A stretch of 64,000 nucleotides of DNA from Acrocarpospora corrugata (GTDB lineage: Bacteria > Actinomycetota > Actinomycetes > Streptosporangiales > Streptosporangiaceae): assembly GCF_009687845.1 (NCBI RefSeq), contig NZ_BLAD01000035.1, positions 210,708 to 274,707 of the forward strand, written 5' to 3'. This document shows positions 1 to 8,446 of this stretch, in pieces. The notes beneath the pieces were generated by a model, which was not told where the DNA came from, ran no database searches, and saw nothing but the letters and a program-made list of their open reading frames with translations. The stretch's first letter is position 1, and every line of letters begins with the position of its first letter. Made by a program: the position numbers and the translations under genes.

Positions 1-399
1 GGCGGTCGCGGTCGCGCCGAGCGCCAGGTTCGAGGAGGCGGGGCCGCCGCCGACCGGGGTCAGCTTGACCGAGCCGAGCGCGACCAGGGAGTTGCCGCCG
101 TTGACGGTCCAGAAGTTGCCCTTGGAGATGGCGAAGGTCTTGAAGCCCTCGCCGCCGCCGGAGGCGACCCCGATGTCGCCGTTGCCGAGCAGCGCGGTCT
201 CCGGCATGGTGCGGCTGATGAATCCGGCGTAGTTCTGGGACGTCCAGCGCCCCTTGATGGCCCCGACCAGCTGCTGGACCGCGGTCCACTGCTGGTCGGG
301 GGTCGGCGTGGCGGCTGCCGCGGGTTCGGCGGCCAGCAGGGTGGCGAGAAGTGCGGAGGCGATGGCGGCGGGTAAGAGCCCGCCCCGGCGTCGCTTCAT
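1..399 (-). CDS. Secreted glycoside hydrolase, GH95-like N-terminus with discoidin insert (partial)
   Basis: Only the first ~133 codons are present; the gene runs off the left edge. It starts at ATG 399 (MKRRRGGLLPAAIA) with a Sec signal peptide ending near AAAA, residues 1-30. The segment ALLGNGDIGVASGGG, about residues 72-86, resembles the 'GNG.lGa' opening of GH95-type beta-sandwich domains. The last visible residues, SNLALGATATA, are the usual opening of an F5/8 type C (CBM32) module. The gene is 19 bases downstream of the DUF7158 gene and looks like the last member of the GH38 operon. It probably trims glycans outside the cell. The catalytic domain is outside the window, so the family call rests on the N-terminus only. 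Confidence 0.6.
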   Translation of the reverse strand, partial: MKRRRGGLLPAAIASALLATLLAAEPAAAATPTPDQQWTAVQQLVGAIKGRWTSQNYAGFISRTMPETALLGNGDIGVASGGGEGFKTFAISKGNFWTVNGGNSLVALGSVKLTPVGGGPASSNLALGATATA

Positions 400-418
400 G
401 GTGCCTCTCTTCCGTGCT

Positions 419-970
419 TCAGTGGCGGTGGGTGTGATCCGGGTGCCGAATATCCCCGGGGTGTTCGAATCCGGGCTGAAGGATCGCCCGCGCGCAGCGG
501 GCGTCGGCCCACAGCGCGAATTGCCGGCGCCGCCGCGCGCCCAGCAGGGCCGCCCGGATGCCGGGAGACGCCTGCTCGTAGGTGGTTCCGCGATACCGAT
601 CCTGATTGTTCGCGAAATAACGAGAAATTTCGGTTTCTGGGATGGTCTGGTCGGCTGTCAGGGCGCGGTACAGCGCCTGGGCCAGCGGGCTGCCCGACAG
701 GACGGCCGCCATCACGCTGCCGAGTTCGAGCCGGGCCGTCGGGGTGAGCTCCAGCGGCGGGCCGCCGGGGACGATCCCGCGCCGGGCCGCCTCGTCGGCC
801 ACGACCTGCTCGGCCACCAGGATCTGGGTGACCCAGCGGCGCAGCTGCCGTCCCTCAGAGGTCCCGTCGGCGGGCAGCAGTTCGCCGCGCGGGCCCTGGC
901 GCAGCCGCCGTACCCGCCGCTCGACCGTCTCGACGGTGATCGGCGTCTCGCCGACCAGCGCGGCGATCAC
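419..970 (-). CDS. DUF7158-like / SurA-N-like protein in the mannosidase operon
   Basis: A 183-aa protein without a signal peptide or membrane segment. Start GTG 970 is chosen because it overlaps the mannosidase stop as GTGA (967-970), which implies translational coupling. The N-terminal half (ALVGETPITVETVERRVRRL) looks like the helical start of peptidyl-prolyl isomerase/SurA-type chaperone domains. The C-terminal half has an ETEISRYFANNQDRY segment typical of the helical part of parvulin-like proteins. It ends in a His-rich tail (HPDHTHRH). From memory, actinobacteria carry proteins of this type beside glycoside hydrolases, but their function is not established. I infer a role linked to the mannosidase or its substrate; no enzyme activity can be read from the sequence. 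Confidence 0.6.
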   Translation of the reverse strand: MIAALVGETPITVETVERRVRRLRQGPRGELLPADGTSEGRQLRRWVTQILVAEQVVADEAARRGIVPGGPPLELTPTARLELGSVMAAVLSGSPLAQALYRALTADQTIPETEISRYFANNQDRYRGTTYEQASPGIRAALLGARRRRQFALWADARCARAILQPGFEHPGDIRHPDHTHRH

Positions 971-3900
971 CGGATCACCATCGGCACGGCCGGAGAGTAC
1001 GACACCCGCCCGAACCACATGCACTTGACCAGCAGCCACCAGGAGCCGGGACGGGCGTTGAGCGGCACGTCGAACTCGACGACCAGTTCGTCTGCGGCAC
1101 CCGCGGCCACCGCGACCGGGTGTACGCCGGGCCCGGCCAGGTCCCAGGTGCCCCACGGGCTGATCACCTGGGCCTCGCCGCGGATGTCGAAGCGCGCGGT
1201 GTTGCGCAGCCCGACCACCCAGCGGGCCCGCTGCCCGGGGGTGAGCTCGATCGGCTGCACGTTCACCTGGAGCGCCCCCGCGCCGGGCTGGCCGCCGACG
1301 AAGACGACGTCCTCGTGCAGCTGGCCGTCGTGCTCCAGCTGGACCGCCACCGGCCAGGGGCCGGGTTCCGGTTCGCCCGGCGGGGTGAGGGTGACGTCGA
1401 AGCCGGTCCAGTCGCCGGGCGTCAGCCGGGTCACCTGGTCGGTGGGGGAGGCGTCCCAGCCGGGCGGCGGGATGACCTGGAGCTTGCCCTCGGTCGCGGC
1501 GTCGGTGCGGTCGCTGGCCAGGGTGACGTGCACGGTGTGGCCGTCCAGCCGGGCGTGCACGCTCATCGGCTGGTAGCCGATCGGGCCTGAGCCCCGGTTG
1601 TGCAGCCAGAACCGGCTGAACACCGGCTGCGCGGGCTCGGCGTCGCGCCCGAGTGCCGCGGAACCCTCCTCGTCGGTGTCGGCGCGCAGGACATAGGTGG
1701 CGATCTGGCTGGGGGTGAGCACGCCGTGCAGGACGCCGTCGCGGGTCTTGGCCTCGCCGGTCTCCACCTCCAGCACGTCGGCCAGGGCCGCCGCCGCGAA
1801 CGGGACCTGTGAGCTCAGCCGGAAGGCGACCTCGCGGCCGTGCGGCTCGTACAGGCGGGCGGTGAACCGGCCCGGCTCGGCGGGGCCGCGGCCGTGCGCG
1901 GTCGGGTTGCCCGCCGCCTTGAACGCCGCGAGCATGGCCTGGCCGGCCGGTTCGACGGTCAGCAGCGACGCGGTGGCCGGGAGCGGGCCGTCGTGCGCGG
2001 TCTCGGTGACCGCGCGGAGCGGGTGGCTGAAGTCGTGCGCGCGGGCCACCACGTCCGCGTCCCGCCAGTCGCCCGCGCCGGAGGCCAGCGCGTACTCGAA
2101 GGAGTGGCTCCAGTGCTGGAGCTGGAAGCCGCTGCCGTCCGGCGCGGTCCGGCGCGGCGGGTCGATCCAGACCCCGGACGGCCAGCCGGTGCTGGAGCGC
2201 ATCAGCGACAGGTGCAGGCGGCCCTCGACGTCGACGGCGAAGCCGGGGATGCCGCGGTTGAGGACGGCCACCGTGCGGTGCTCGGCCGGTTCGCCGGGGT
2301 CCACCGCGCAGGCGGCCCGCACCACCGAGTCGGCCAGGTCGTCCACCACCGCCGCGACGGCGGCCCGCAGGTCGGGGCCCGCGATGATCAGCACGGGCAG
2401 GTCGGCCGCCGACCGCACGTCCGCGTCCGGCCGGAACGCCTCGGCCGGGGTGCGCGCCGCCGGGATCCACAGCACGCCGGGCTCCCCGGCGGCCAGCAGC
2501 CGCGCCAGCTCCTCGCGGTGCCGCGAATCGGCCAGCACCTCGGCCGCGAAAACGTTATCTTCCGGCCCGCCGACAACGATCCTGACGTCCGGCAGGTTGG
2601 AGTCGAAGGAGAGCAGGCCGTAACGGGTGCCCTCGGCGTGCGTGCAGGTCGCGGTGACGCCGGACTGGGCGAGCCGGAGCGCCAGGTCCCGTCCCAGCTC
2701 GGCGGTGTCGGCCTCGCGCGGCACGATGATCTCCGCCACCCCGAAGGTCGCGCCGGTCGACACCCGCGCCATCGAGCTCAGCCCGAACCACTGGTAGGCC
2801 GGGTTGTCCAGCGTCCACGGATGCTCGGCGGCGTCCACGTCCGGGTGCGCGAAAGGCCGCCCCACCACGGCGTGCCCGACCTCGGAGACCGGCTTGGCCC
2901 CCGGGATCGCGCACGGCCAGCGCAGCCGCAGCAGCTGGTCGGAGCCCTCGAAGCCGTCCAGATGCGTCACACAGTCCACCCGGTCGACCCCGTGCCAGAG
3001 CGTGATCACCTGCGTGTACCTGATGGCGCCGAGCGCGCCCTCGACGGTGAGCCGCTCCCCGAGCGGGGACCGCTCCGCCCGCACCGACAGCGCCGGGACC
3101 GAGGCCGAGCCCGCCGACGCCCCGGTCGGCAGCAGGTGCCACGGGCCCTCCCGGAAGACCGGATGCTCGTGGTACTCCTCGTAGACCACGATCTCGTTGC
3201 CCACCTCGCCCGGCGTGATCAGCTCGTCCCCGGTCGCCATGTCGACCAGGCTGGCCACGCCGCCGCCGCGGGCCGGATCGACGGTCAGCCGGTGGTGGCC
3301 GTTGGCGATGGTGACCCGCTCCACCGCACGCCATCTGGTCGGGTCGACCGTGGCCGGGATCGGGTGCGCGGGTTCGGCCAGCAGGTAGGTCCGGTAGCCC
3401 AGCGAGGGCGCCTCCGCCACGAACACGATCTCGGCGTGCCCGTCGTCCGCGCCCTCCAGCACCGCCGGGACCGGCGTGCCGTGCTCGTCGGTCAGACCGC
3501 GAAAGGGCGCGGGCACCCGCACCCGGACCACGTCCGTGCGCGGCCAGGTCAGCGCGTTGAACACGGTCACCCGGTGCCCGTCGCCGCCCGCCCGGTTGTC
3601 CACCCGGGCGGCCAGATGGCGCAGCGCGTCCTCGTGCACCTCTTTGGCCAGGTCGTACGCCTCCCGCCACCCCGCCAGCAGATCCAGGTACACCTGGTCG
3701 GACTCGGTTCCCGTGATCGCGTCATGGTGGGCGCCGTACACCAGTTGCCGCCACGCCTTGTCCAGCGCGGCCTCCGGATACGCGGCATCCCCCGCCAGGC
3801 AGGCCAGCGCGGCGAACTTCTCCGCGTCCAGCAGCTCGTTCTCGGCCGCCCGCTGCGCCTGCTTGGTGTCGATGTAGGAGACGTCCTTGCCGGTGTAGAT

Positions 3901-5115
3901 CGGGTTCATGTCCCGGCTCTGCGGCGACAGCCGGGCTCCCGTCTCGGCCAGCTCCGCGGACACCGAGGTGAAGAAATCCCTGGGCAGCGCGCACAGGAAC
4001 TTCGGCCACGCATAGCGGGCGTTCCAGTCGCGGTGGATCTCGGTCAGCCACTTGTTCGGCGGGCTGTAGTCGGTGCCGACCGGGACCAGCACGTTCCTGG
4101 TCGCGGCGACGGTCTTCATCCGCAGGAACAGGCCGTAGACCGACTCCTCCGCGTCCGGCAGGGTCTGCGCCGAGTCCATCGACCAGCCGGCGCTGTAGTG
4201 CGCCGCCATGTAGTGGGTGAGCAGGCCGCGCCCGCTCGGCGAGATCCACTCGAACTCGCTGCGGAACTGCATGCCGGACGGGTCGCCGTGCGGGGTGTCG
4301 TAGGTGCCCATCTGCAGCATCGGGCCCCACTGGTGGAACGGCCCGCGCGCCCACGCGCTGGAGGTCAGCCCCGCGTCCGCCATCAGCCCCGGGAACTGCG
4401 GGTCGTGCCCGAACGAGTCCAGCTGCCAGGCCGTCGCCGGGGCGCCGCCCAGGATGTCACGCTGGAACCCGACCCCGTAGACCGCGTTCCTGATCGTCGT
4501 CTCCGCGCCGGTCAGGTTGCTGTTCGGCTCGTTGTAGGTGCCGCCCATGATCTCCAGCCGGCCCTCGTCGACCAGATTCCCGATGATCTCCCGGTTCTCC
4601 GGGAACGCGTCCCAGTACGGCTTCAGGTAGTCCACCTCGGCCAGCACGAACCGGTAGTCGGGGTCCCGCCTGGCCAGCTCCAGGTGCGCGTCGATCAGCT
4701 GGAACGCGGTGAACTGGAAGCTCATCCGGTCACCCTGGGCGTCCGGCAGGGCGTCCCACTCGCTCGCGTACCCGGCCTGGGTGTTCCACCACACGGGGTC
4801 GTAGTGGAAGTGCGACACCAGGAACACCGTCCAGCCGGGTTCGGCGACGGTGAGGGTTCCGGAGGCGGTCGCCGTACCGGCGGCGCCCGAGGCCTCGACC
4901 ACGACGGACAGAACAGTGCCGGGCGGCGCGCCGGTGGTGACCGGGATCTCGTGCAGGCCGGTGCCGGGGACGCCGGTCAGGCGTCCTTCGGCCTCCCCGG
5001 AGACGCGCAGGTCGATGGGCGAATCGGCGGAGGTCCGGACCCGGAGGATCTGGCGCGGGGCGTCGTCGGGCCCGGCGAACAGCTCGGTGGACTCGACGGC
5101 GTCGATGGTCAGCAT
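967..5115 (-). CDS. GH38 alpha-mannosidase, extended C-terminus
   Basis: Hydrolyses terminal alpha-mannosides. Start ATG 5115 (MLTIDAVES) is preferred because AAAGG lies 7 bases upstream; the frame is open to a TTG at 5130. The 1382-aa product has an Ig-like N-terminal domain (~1-95), then the GH38 barrel. HFHYDPVWW (~102) supplies zinc ligands, QLDSFGHDPQFPGL (~245) carries the nucleophile Asp, and GAHHDAITGTESD (~475) has the conserved His. Middle and C-terminal beta-sandwich domains follow, with a NEW3-like end. GH38 enzymes are commonly ~1000-1050 aa, so the last ~300 residues are extra. There is no signal peptide, so the enzyme is probably cytosolic and acts on sugars imported by the ABC genes directly upstream (45-base gap). 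Confidence 0.93.
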   Translation of the reverse strand: MLTIDAVESTELFAGPDDAPRQILRVRTSADSPIDLRVSGEAEGRLTGVPGTGLHEIPVTTGAPPGTVLSVVVEASGAAGTATASGTLTVAEPGWTVFLVSHFHYDPVWWNTQAGYASEWDALPDAQGDRMSFQFTAFQLIDAHLELARRDPDYRFVLAEVDYLKPYWDAFPENREIIGNLVDEGRLEIMGGTYNEPNSNLTGAETTIRNAVYGVGFQRDILGGAPATAWQLDSFGHDPQFPGLMADAGLTSSAWARGPFHQWGPMLQMGTYDTPHGDPSGMQFRSEFEWISPSGRGLLTHYMAAHYSAGWSMDSAQTLPDAEESVYGLFLRMKTVAATRNVLVPVGTDYSPPNKWLTEIHRDWNARYAWPKFLCALPRDFFTSVSAELAETGARLSPQSRDMNPIYTGKDVSYIDTKQAQRAAENELLDAEKFAALACLAGDAAYPEAALDKAWRQLVYGAHHDAITGTESDQVYLDLLAGWREAYDLAKEVHEDALRHLAARVDNRAGGDGHRVTVFNALTWPRTDVVRVRVPAPFRGLTDEHGTPVPAVLEGADDGHAEIVFVAEAPSLGYRTYLLAEPAHPIPATVDPTRWRAVERVTIANGHHRLTVDPARGGGVASLVDMATGDELITPGEVGNEIVVYEEYHEHPVFREGPWHLLPTGASAGSASVPALSVRAERSPLGERLTVEGALGAIRYTQVITLWHGVDRVDCVTHLDGFEGSDQLLRLRWPCAIPGAKPVSEVGHAVVGRPFAHPDVDAAEHPWTLDNPAYQWFGLSSMARVSTGATFGVAEIIVPREADTAELGRDLALRLAQSGVTATCTHAEGTRYGLLSFDSNLPDVRIVVGGPEDNVFAAEVLADSRHREELARLLAAGEPGVLWIPAARTPAEAFRPDADVRSAADLPVLIIAGPDLRAAVAAVVDDLADSVVRAACAVDPGEPAEHRTVAVLNRGIPGFAVDVEGRLHLSLMRSSTGWPSGVWIDPPRRTAPDGSGFQLQHWSHSFEYALASGAGDWRDADVVARAHDFSHPLRAVTETAHDGPLPATASLLTVEPAGQAMLAAFKAAGNPTAHGRGPAEPGRFTARLYEPHGREVAFRLSSQVPFAAAALADVLEVETGEAKTRDGVLHGVLTPSQIATYVLRADTDEEGSAALGRDAEPAQPVFSRFWLHNRGSGPIGYQPMSVHARLDGHTVHVTLASDRTDAATEGKLQVIPPPGWDASPTDQVTRLTPGDWTGFDVTLTPPGEPEPGPWPVAVQLEHDGQLHEDVVFVGGQPGAGALQVNVQPIELTPGQRARWVVGLRNTARFDIRGEAQVISPWGTWDLAGPGVHPVAVAAGAADELVVEFDVPLNARPGSWWLLVKCMWFGRVSYSPAVPMVIR

Positions 5116-5160
5116 GGAGAGCCTTTGCAAGGGGGAGCGGGAACGGGACGGCGGCGGCGG

Positions 5161-5994
5161 TCAGCCCTTGACCGCGCCGCCGGTCAGGCCCTTCACGAAG
5201 TTCTTCTGCAGGGCGAGGTAGAAGATCAGGATCGGGAGGGTGGCCAGGAACATGAAGGCGAACAGGTCTCCGAAGTCGGACTCGTACTGGCCGATCGCCC
5301 GGTAGACGCCCACCGTCACCGTGGTGCCGCTGTCCGGGCCGAGCACGATCAGCGGGGTCAGGAAGTCGTTCCAAATCCATACCCCGAGGAAGATCAGCAC
5401 ACTGGCCGAGGCCGGGCGGAGCAGCGGGAAGACGACCTGCCAGAAGACCCGGATCTTGCTCGCGCCGTCGAGTTCGGCCGCTTCCTCCAGTTCGCGCGGC
5501 ACGCTCTTAACGAAGCCCATGAACAGGAGCACGCCGAATGGCACGTAGTAGCCGACGTTCACCAGTACCAGGCCCTGGAGTGTGGCCATCAGGTCGAACG
5601 CCTTCAGCACCGAGGTCATCGGAGAGAGGATCACCGGGATCGGGATCATCAGCCCGCACAGCAGGACGACCAGCAGCAGCTTCGAGAACAGCCGCGTCGA
5701 GCGGGCCAGGTAATGGCCCAGCATGGCCGACAGCACCGTCAGGATCGTGATGGACAGCGCTGTCACCGCGATGCTGTTGATCAGGCCGAAGGTGAACAGG
5801 TTGTCCTCGCGGGCGAACACCCCGCTGATGTTCTCCAGCGTCGGCGGCAGCGGCAGACTGGCCGGACTCGGCAGGATCTCATCGCCCGGCTTGAAGACGT
5901 TCACCAGCATCAAGTAGAGCGGCAGGAAGAACGCCGCGCCCACGAAAATGGCAACCAGCGGCCGCAGCCAGGCATGCGTGCGAGCGTCGATCAT
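5161..5994 (-). CDS. Carbohydrate ABC transporter permease (MalG type)
   Basis: A 277-aa inner-membrane subunit with six predicted membrane segments. The EAA loop EEAAELDGASKIRVFWQVVF (~residue 180) contacts the ATPase. Start ATG 5994 overlaps the stop of the partner permease as ATGA (5991-5994). With the preceding MalF-type permease and lipoprotein it makes a CUT1 importer. No ATPase gene is present in this operon, so a shared MsiK-type ATPase encoded elsewhere is likely; that is known for actinobacteria but is inference here. The mannosidase directly downstream suggests an alpha-mannoside substrate. Confidence 0.93.
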   Translation of the reverse strand: MIDARTHAWLRPLVAIFVGAAFFLPLYLMLVNVFKPGDEILPSPASLPLPPTLENISGVFAREDNLFTFGLINSIAVTALSITILTVLSAMLGHYLARSTRLFSKLLLVVLLCGLMIPIPVILSPMTSVLKAFDLMATLQGLVLVNVGYYVPFGVLLFMGFVKSVPRELEEAAELDGASKIRVFWQVVFPLLRPASASVLIFLGVWIWNDFLTPLIVLGPDSGTTVTVGVYRAIGQYESDFGDLFAFMFLATLPILIFYLALQKNFVKGLTGGAVKG

Positions 5995-6953
5995 TGGGTC
6001 ACCTCGCGTCGCTGGAGCACCCGCAGCACGACCACCGAGACGCCCGCGACCAGCGCGAGCATCACCGCGGCCAGCGCCGAGGAGTAGCCGATCCGGTTGC
6101 CGACGAAGGCCTCCTTCACGACCTGGAAGGCCATGGTGGCGGTGGCCCCGGTGCCGGGACCGCCGTTGGTGATCACCTGGATCTGGTCGTACGCCTTGAA
6201 GCCGGTGATCAGCAGCATCACGGTGTTGATGGTCAGCGCCGGGGCCAGCATCGGCCAGGTCACGTTCCTGAACCGGGTCAGGCCGCCGGCGCCGTCGATG
6301 GCCGCCGCCTCCTGGAGCTCCCGGGGCACGCCCTGCAGCCCGGCCAGATAGACCACCACGCAGAAGCCGAGCATCTGCCAGGTGATGATCCACGCGATCG
6401 AGTACAGCGCCAGATCCGGGTCCGACAGCCACCCGGGCGGGCTTTCCACGCCCAGGCCGCGCAGCGCCGAGTTGAGCAGGCCGTCGTCGGTGAGCACCGC
6501 CCGCCAGATGACGCTGATCACCACCGAGCTGAGCACCACCGGGGTGAAGAACACCCCGCGCAGGGCCACGTAGAGCTTGGACGGCCGGTCCAGCAGCAGC
6601 GCGATCAGCAGCCCGCCCACGTTCGCCAGCACGGTCACGATCAGCGTGATGATCACCGTGTTGGTGAGCGCCTGCAGGAACTCCGGGTCGCCGGCCAGCG
6701 TGACGTAGTTGCGGAACCCGACGAACTCGGTCGGCGGGTTGAACGGGTTGCGGTTGGTGAAGCTGTAGTAGCCGGTCATCAGGATGGGCAGCAGGACGAA
6801 CAGTCCGTACGCCACCAGGCCGGGCAGGGCGAACAGGGCGAACCGCCCCAGCTTCGGGGTCAGCCGGGCTCGGCCAGATCGCCGGGCCCGGGATGTGCGC
6901 GGAGGCGTGGCGAGCCTGGGCCCGCCACGAACCGCGTGCTTGGTATCAGTCAT
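5991..6953 (-). CDS. Carbohydrate ABC transporter permease (MalF/UgpA type)
   Basis: A 320-aa membrane protein. A basic cytoplasmic N-terminus (~1-32) is followed by a first segment near FALFALPGLVAYGLFVLLP and a further five hydrophobic segments. The EAA loop is LQEAAAIDGAGGLTRFRNVTWP (shown in part; ~residues 218-236). A conserved TNGGPG motif follows near the end. Start ATG 6953 is 10 bases after the binding-protein stop, and the stop overlaps the MalG-type start. It is the partner subunit of a CUT1 sugar importer. Confidence 0.93.
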   Translation of the reverse strand: MTDTKHAVRGGPRLATPPRTSRARRSGRARLTPKLGRFALFALPGLVAYGLFVLLPILMTGYYSFTNRNPFNPPTEFVGFRNYVTLAGDPEFLQALTNTVIITLIVTVLANVGGLLIALLLDRPSKLYVALRGVFFTPVVLSSVVISVIWRAVLTDDGLLNSALRGLGVESPPGWLSDPDLALYSIAWIITWQMLGFCVVVYLAGLQGVPRELQEAAAIDGAGGLTRFRNVTWPMLAPALTINTVMLLITGFKAYDQIQVITNGGPGTGATATMAFQVVKEAFVGNRIGYSSALAAVMLALVAGVSVVVLRVLQRREVTQ

Positions 6954-6963
6954 GAACCTTGGC

Positions 6964-8283
6964 TTACTGGGTTGCCTTGGCGTACTGCTCGTCCAGGTAG
7001 GCCGCGAACTCCTCGGCCGTCTTCTTGCCGGTGATCAGGTCCTGCACGGCCAGCGCGGTGGCGTCGGCCAGGCCCGGCGGCAGCGAGGCGTCGCCGGCCT
7101 CCTGGGAGAAGGCGTTGGTGATCGAACCGTCCTTCATGCCCTGGTCGTAGATGGCGACGGTGGCCTGGTAGACCGGGCCCATGTCGGCCGGCGGGACGTA
7201 ACCCTTGATCGCCGGGATCGAGCCGTCGGCCTTCACGAAGGCGTCGTTGTTCTCCTTGTCCTCGTCGAAGGCGAGCGCCCACTTCTTGGCCAGGTCGACG
7301 TTCTTCGCCGAGGAGCTGACCAGGGTGCCGCCGCCGGTGAAGGTGGGCGTGACCGGGGAACCGTCGTCGGACGGCCACGGGAACGCGCCGATCTCGAAGC
7401 CCGGCTTGTTGTTGTCGGCCGAGGTCGCGAACCAGGAGCCCATGGGATACATGGCGCCCTTGCCGTCGCGGAAGGCCTGCTCGCCGTCGGCGTAGGAGCG
7501 GCTGAGGCCGGTCTTGTCGATGTAGCCGTTCTTGGCCAGGTCGGCGATCTTGCCGGCCGCCTTCACGAAGTCGGGGTCGCTGAACTTGACCTCGCCCGCG
7601 CGGCGCTTGACCAGCCAGTCCGGGGTCTTCTTGTAGACATCGGTGGCCACCGTACCCGTCAGCGGGTACATGTCCGCCCAGGTGTCCGCGCCGCCGCCGC
7701 TGACGATCATCGCGGTGAGCCCGGCCCGCTTGAGCTTGGCCGACGCGTCCAGCAGCTCCTGGTACGTCTTCGGCGTCTCGGCGATGCCCGCTTTGGAGAA
7801 CTGGTCCTTGTTGTAGTAGACAACCGGGATGACCTGCGTGTTGTACGGCAACTGGTACACCTTGCCGTCAATCGCCCCCGCCGTCGGCGCGGTGAAGTTG
7901 GCGAGCTCCTCCGGCGTGAACGGAGCGAGCTTGCCCGCCTCGGCGAACCCGGCGGGGTTGACCGACTGCAGGATGTCCGGCAGGTTGCCGGAGGCGTCGA
8001 GCTGCTTGGCGTACGCGGTCCGGTCCACGTTCGGGGTGACCAGCTTCTTGATCTTCACCCCCGGCACCTTGGCGGTGGCGCGGGCGATGGCGGCGTCCCA
8101 GAACGCCGAGTTCAGGTTGGGCGTCTCGAAGACCAGGAAGGACAGCTCGACCTCGGCCGCCGCCGCGCCACTGGACGCGGGCGTGTCGGCCGGTTCCTGC
8201 GTGCCCATTCCGCAACCTGCGGTCACCAGCATGCTGGTCACCGTTAGTGCTATTGATCTGCGCACAAAAGTGGATCTGCGCAC
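6964..8283 (-). CDS. Extracellular sugar-binding lipoprotein (CUT1, family 1)
   Basis: A 439-aa binding protein. Start GTG 8283 is chosen over upstream in-frame codons because AAGGAGG sits 8 bases before it. The N-terminus (VRRSTFVRRSIALTV) is a lipoprotein signal peptide with the acylated Cys in VTAGCGMG. The mature part has the usual family-1 fold cues: VYQLPYNTQVIPVVYYNKD, FRDGKGAMYPMGSW and a C-terminal YLDEQYAK helix. It is first in the operon (binding protein, two permeases, GH38, DUF7158, glycosidase). The 12-bp palindrome at 8330-8341 lies 47 bases upstream of the start, so it is probably repressed by the divergent LacI protein. Confidence 0.93.
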   Translation of the reverse strand: MRRSTFVRRSIALTVTSMLVTAGCGMGTQEPADTPASSGAAAAEVELSFLVFETPNLNSAFWDAAIARATAKVPGVKIKKLVTPNVDRTAYAKQLDASGNLPDILQSVNPAGFAEAGKLAPFTPEELANFTAPTAGAIDGKVYQLPYNTQVIPVVYYNKDQFSKAGIAETPKTYQELLDASAKLKRAGLTAMIVSGGGADTWADMYPLTGTVATDVYKKTPDWLVKRRAGEVKFSDPDFVKAAGKIADLAKNGYIDKTGLSRSYADGEQAFRDGKGAMYPMGSWFATSADNNKPGFEIGAFPWPSDDGSPVTPTFTGGGTLVSSSAKNVDLAKKWALAFDEDKENNDAFVKADGSIPAIKGYVPPADMGPVYQATVAIYDQGMKDGSITNAFSQEAGDASLPPGLADATALAVQDLITGKKTAEEFAAYLDEQYAKATQ

Positions 8284-8329
8284 TGCACAGCCCTCCTTGC
8301 TCCAGTTCGGCTCCCCGGAGCCGGGGTGA

Positions 8330-8341
8330 GATAACGTTATC
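8330..8341. promoter_or_regulatory. LacI-family operator palindrome between binding protein and lacI-type gene
   Basis: GATAACGTTATC is a perfect 12-bp palindrome with the central CG typical of LacI/GalR operators. It lies in the only intergenic gap between the divergent binding-protein gene (8283) and the LacI-type regulator, so it probably controls the mannosidase operon and perhaps the regulator itself. A related AACGTTATC inside the GH38 gene near 2553 is not palindromic beyond the core. Confidence 0.65.
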
Positions 8342-8446
8342 CCGAAAGGTAGAGTGTTACTGCGAGGTTTCAAAGAGCGAGGATGGCAACGAATTGGTCA
8401 CATCGCCCGGATGGCCAAGAACGGCGATCATGAGAATGATGGGCAC

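Noticed and set aside
2548-2560. AACGTTATC similar to the LacI operator at 8330
   Set aside because: Internal to the GH38 gene and lacking the left half of the palindrome; could at most be a weak auxiliary site.
1840-6087. A 1415-codon open frame on the plus strand
   Set aside because: It runs antisense to the GH38 gene and permease genes, whose protein families are unmistakable. Its composition (Arg, Gly, Pro, His rich) is the usual mirror of high-GC codons.
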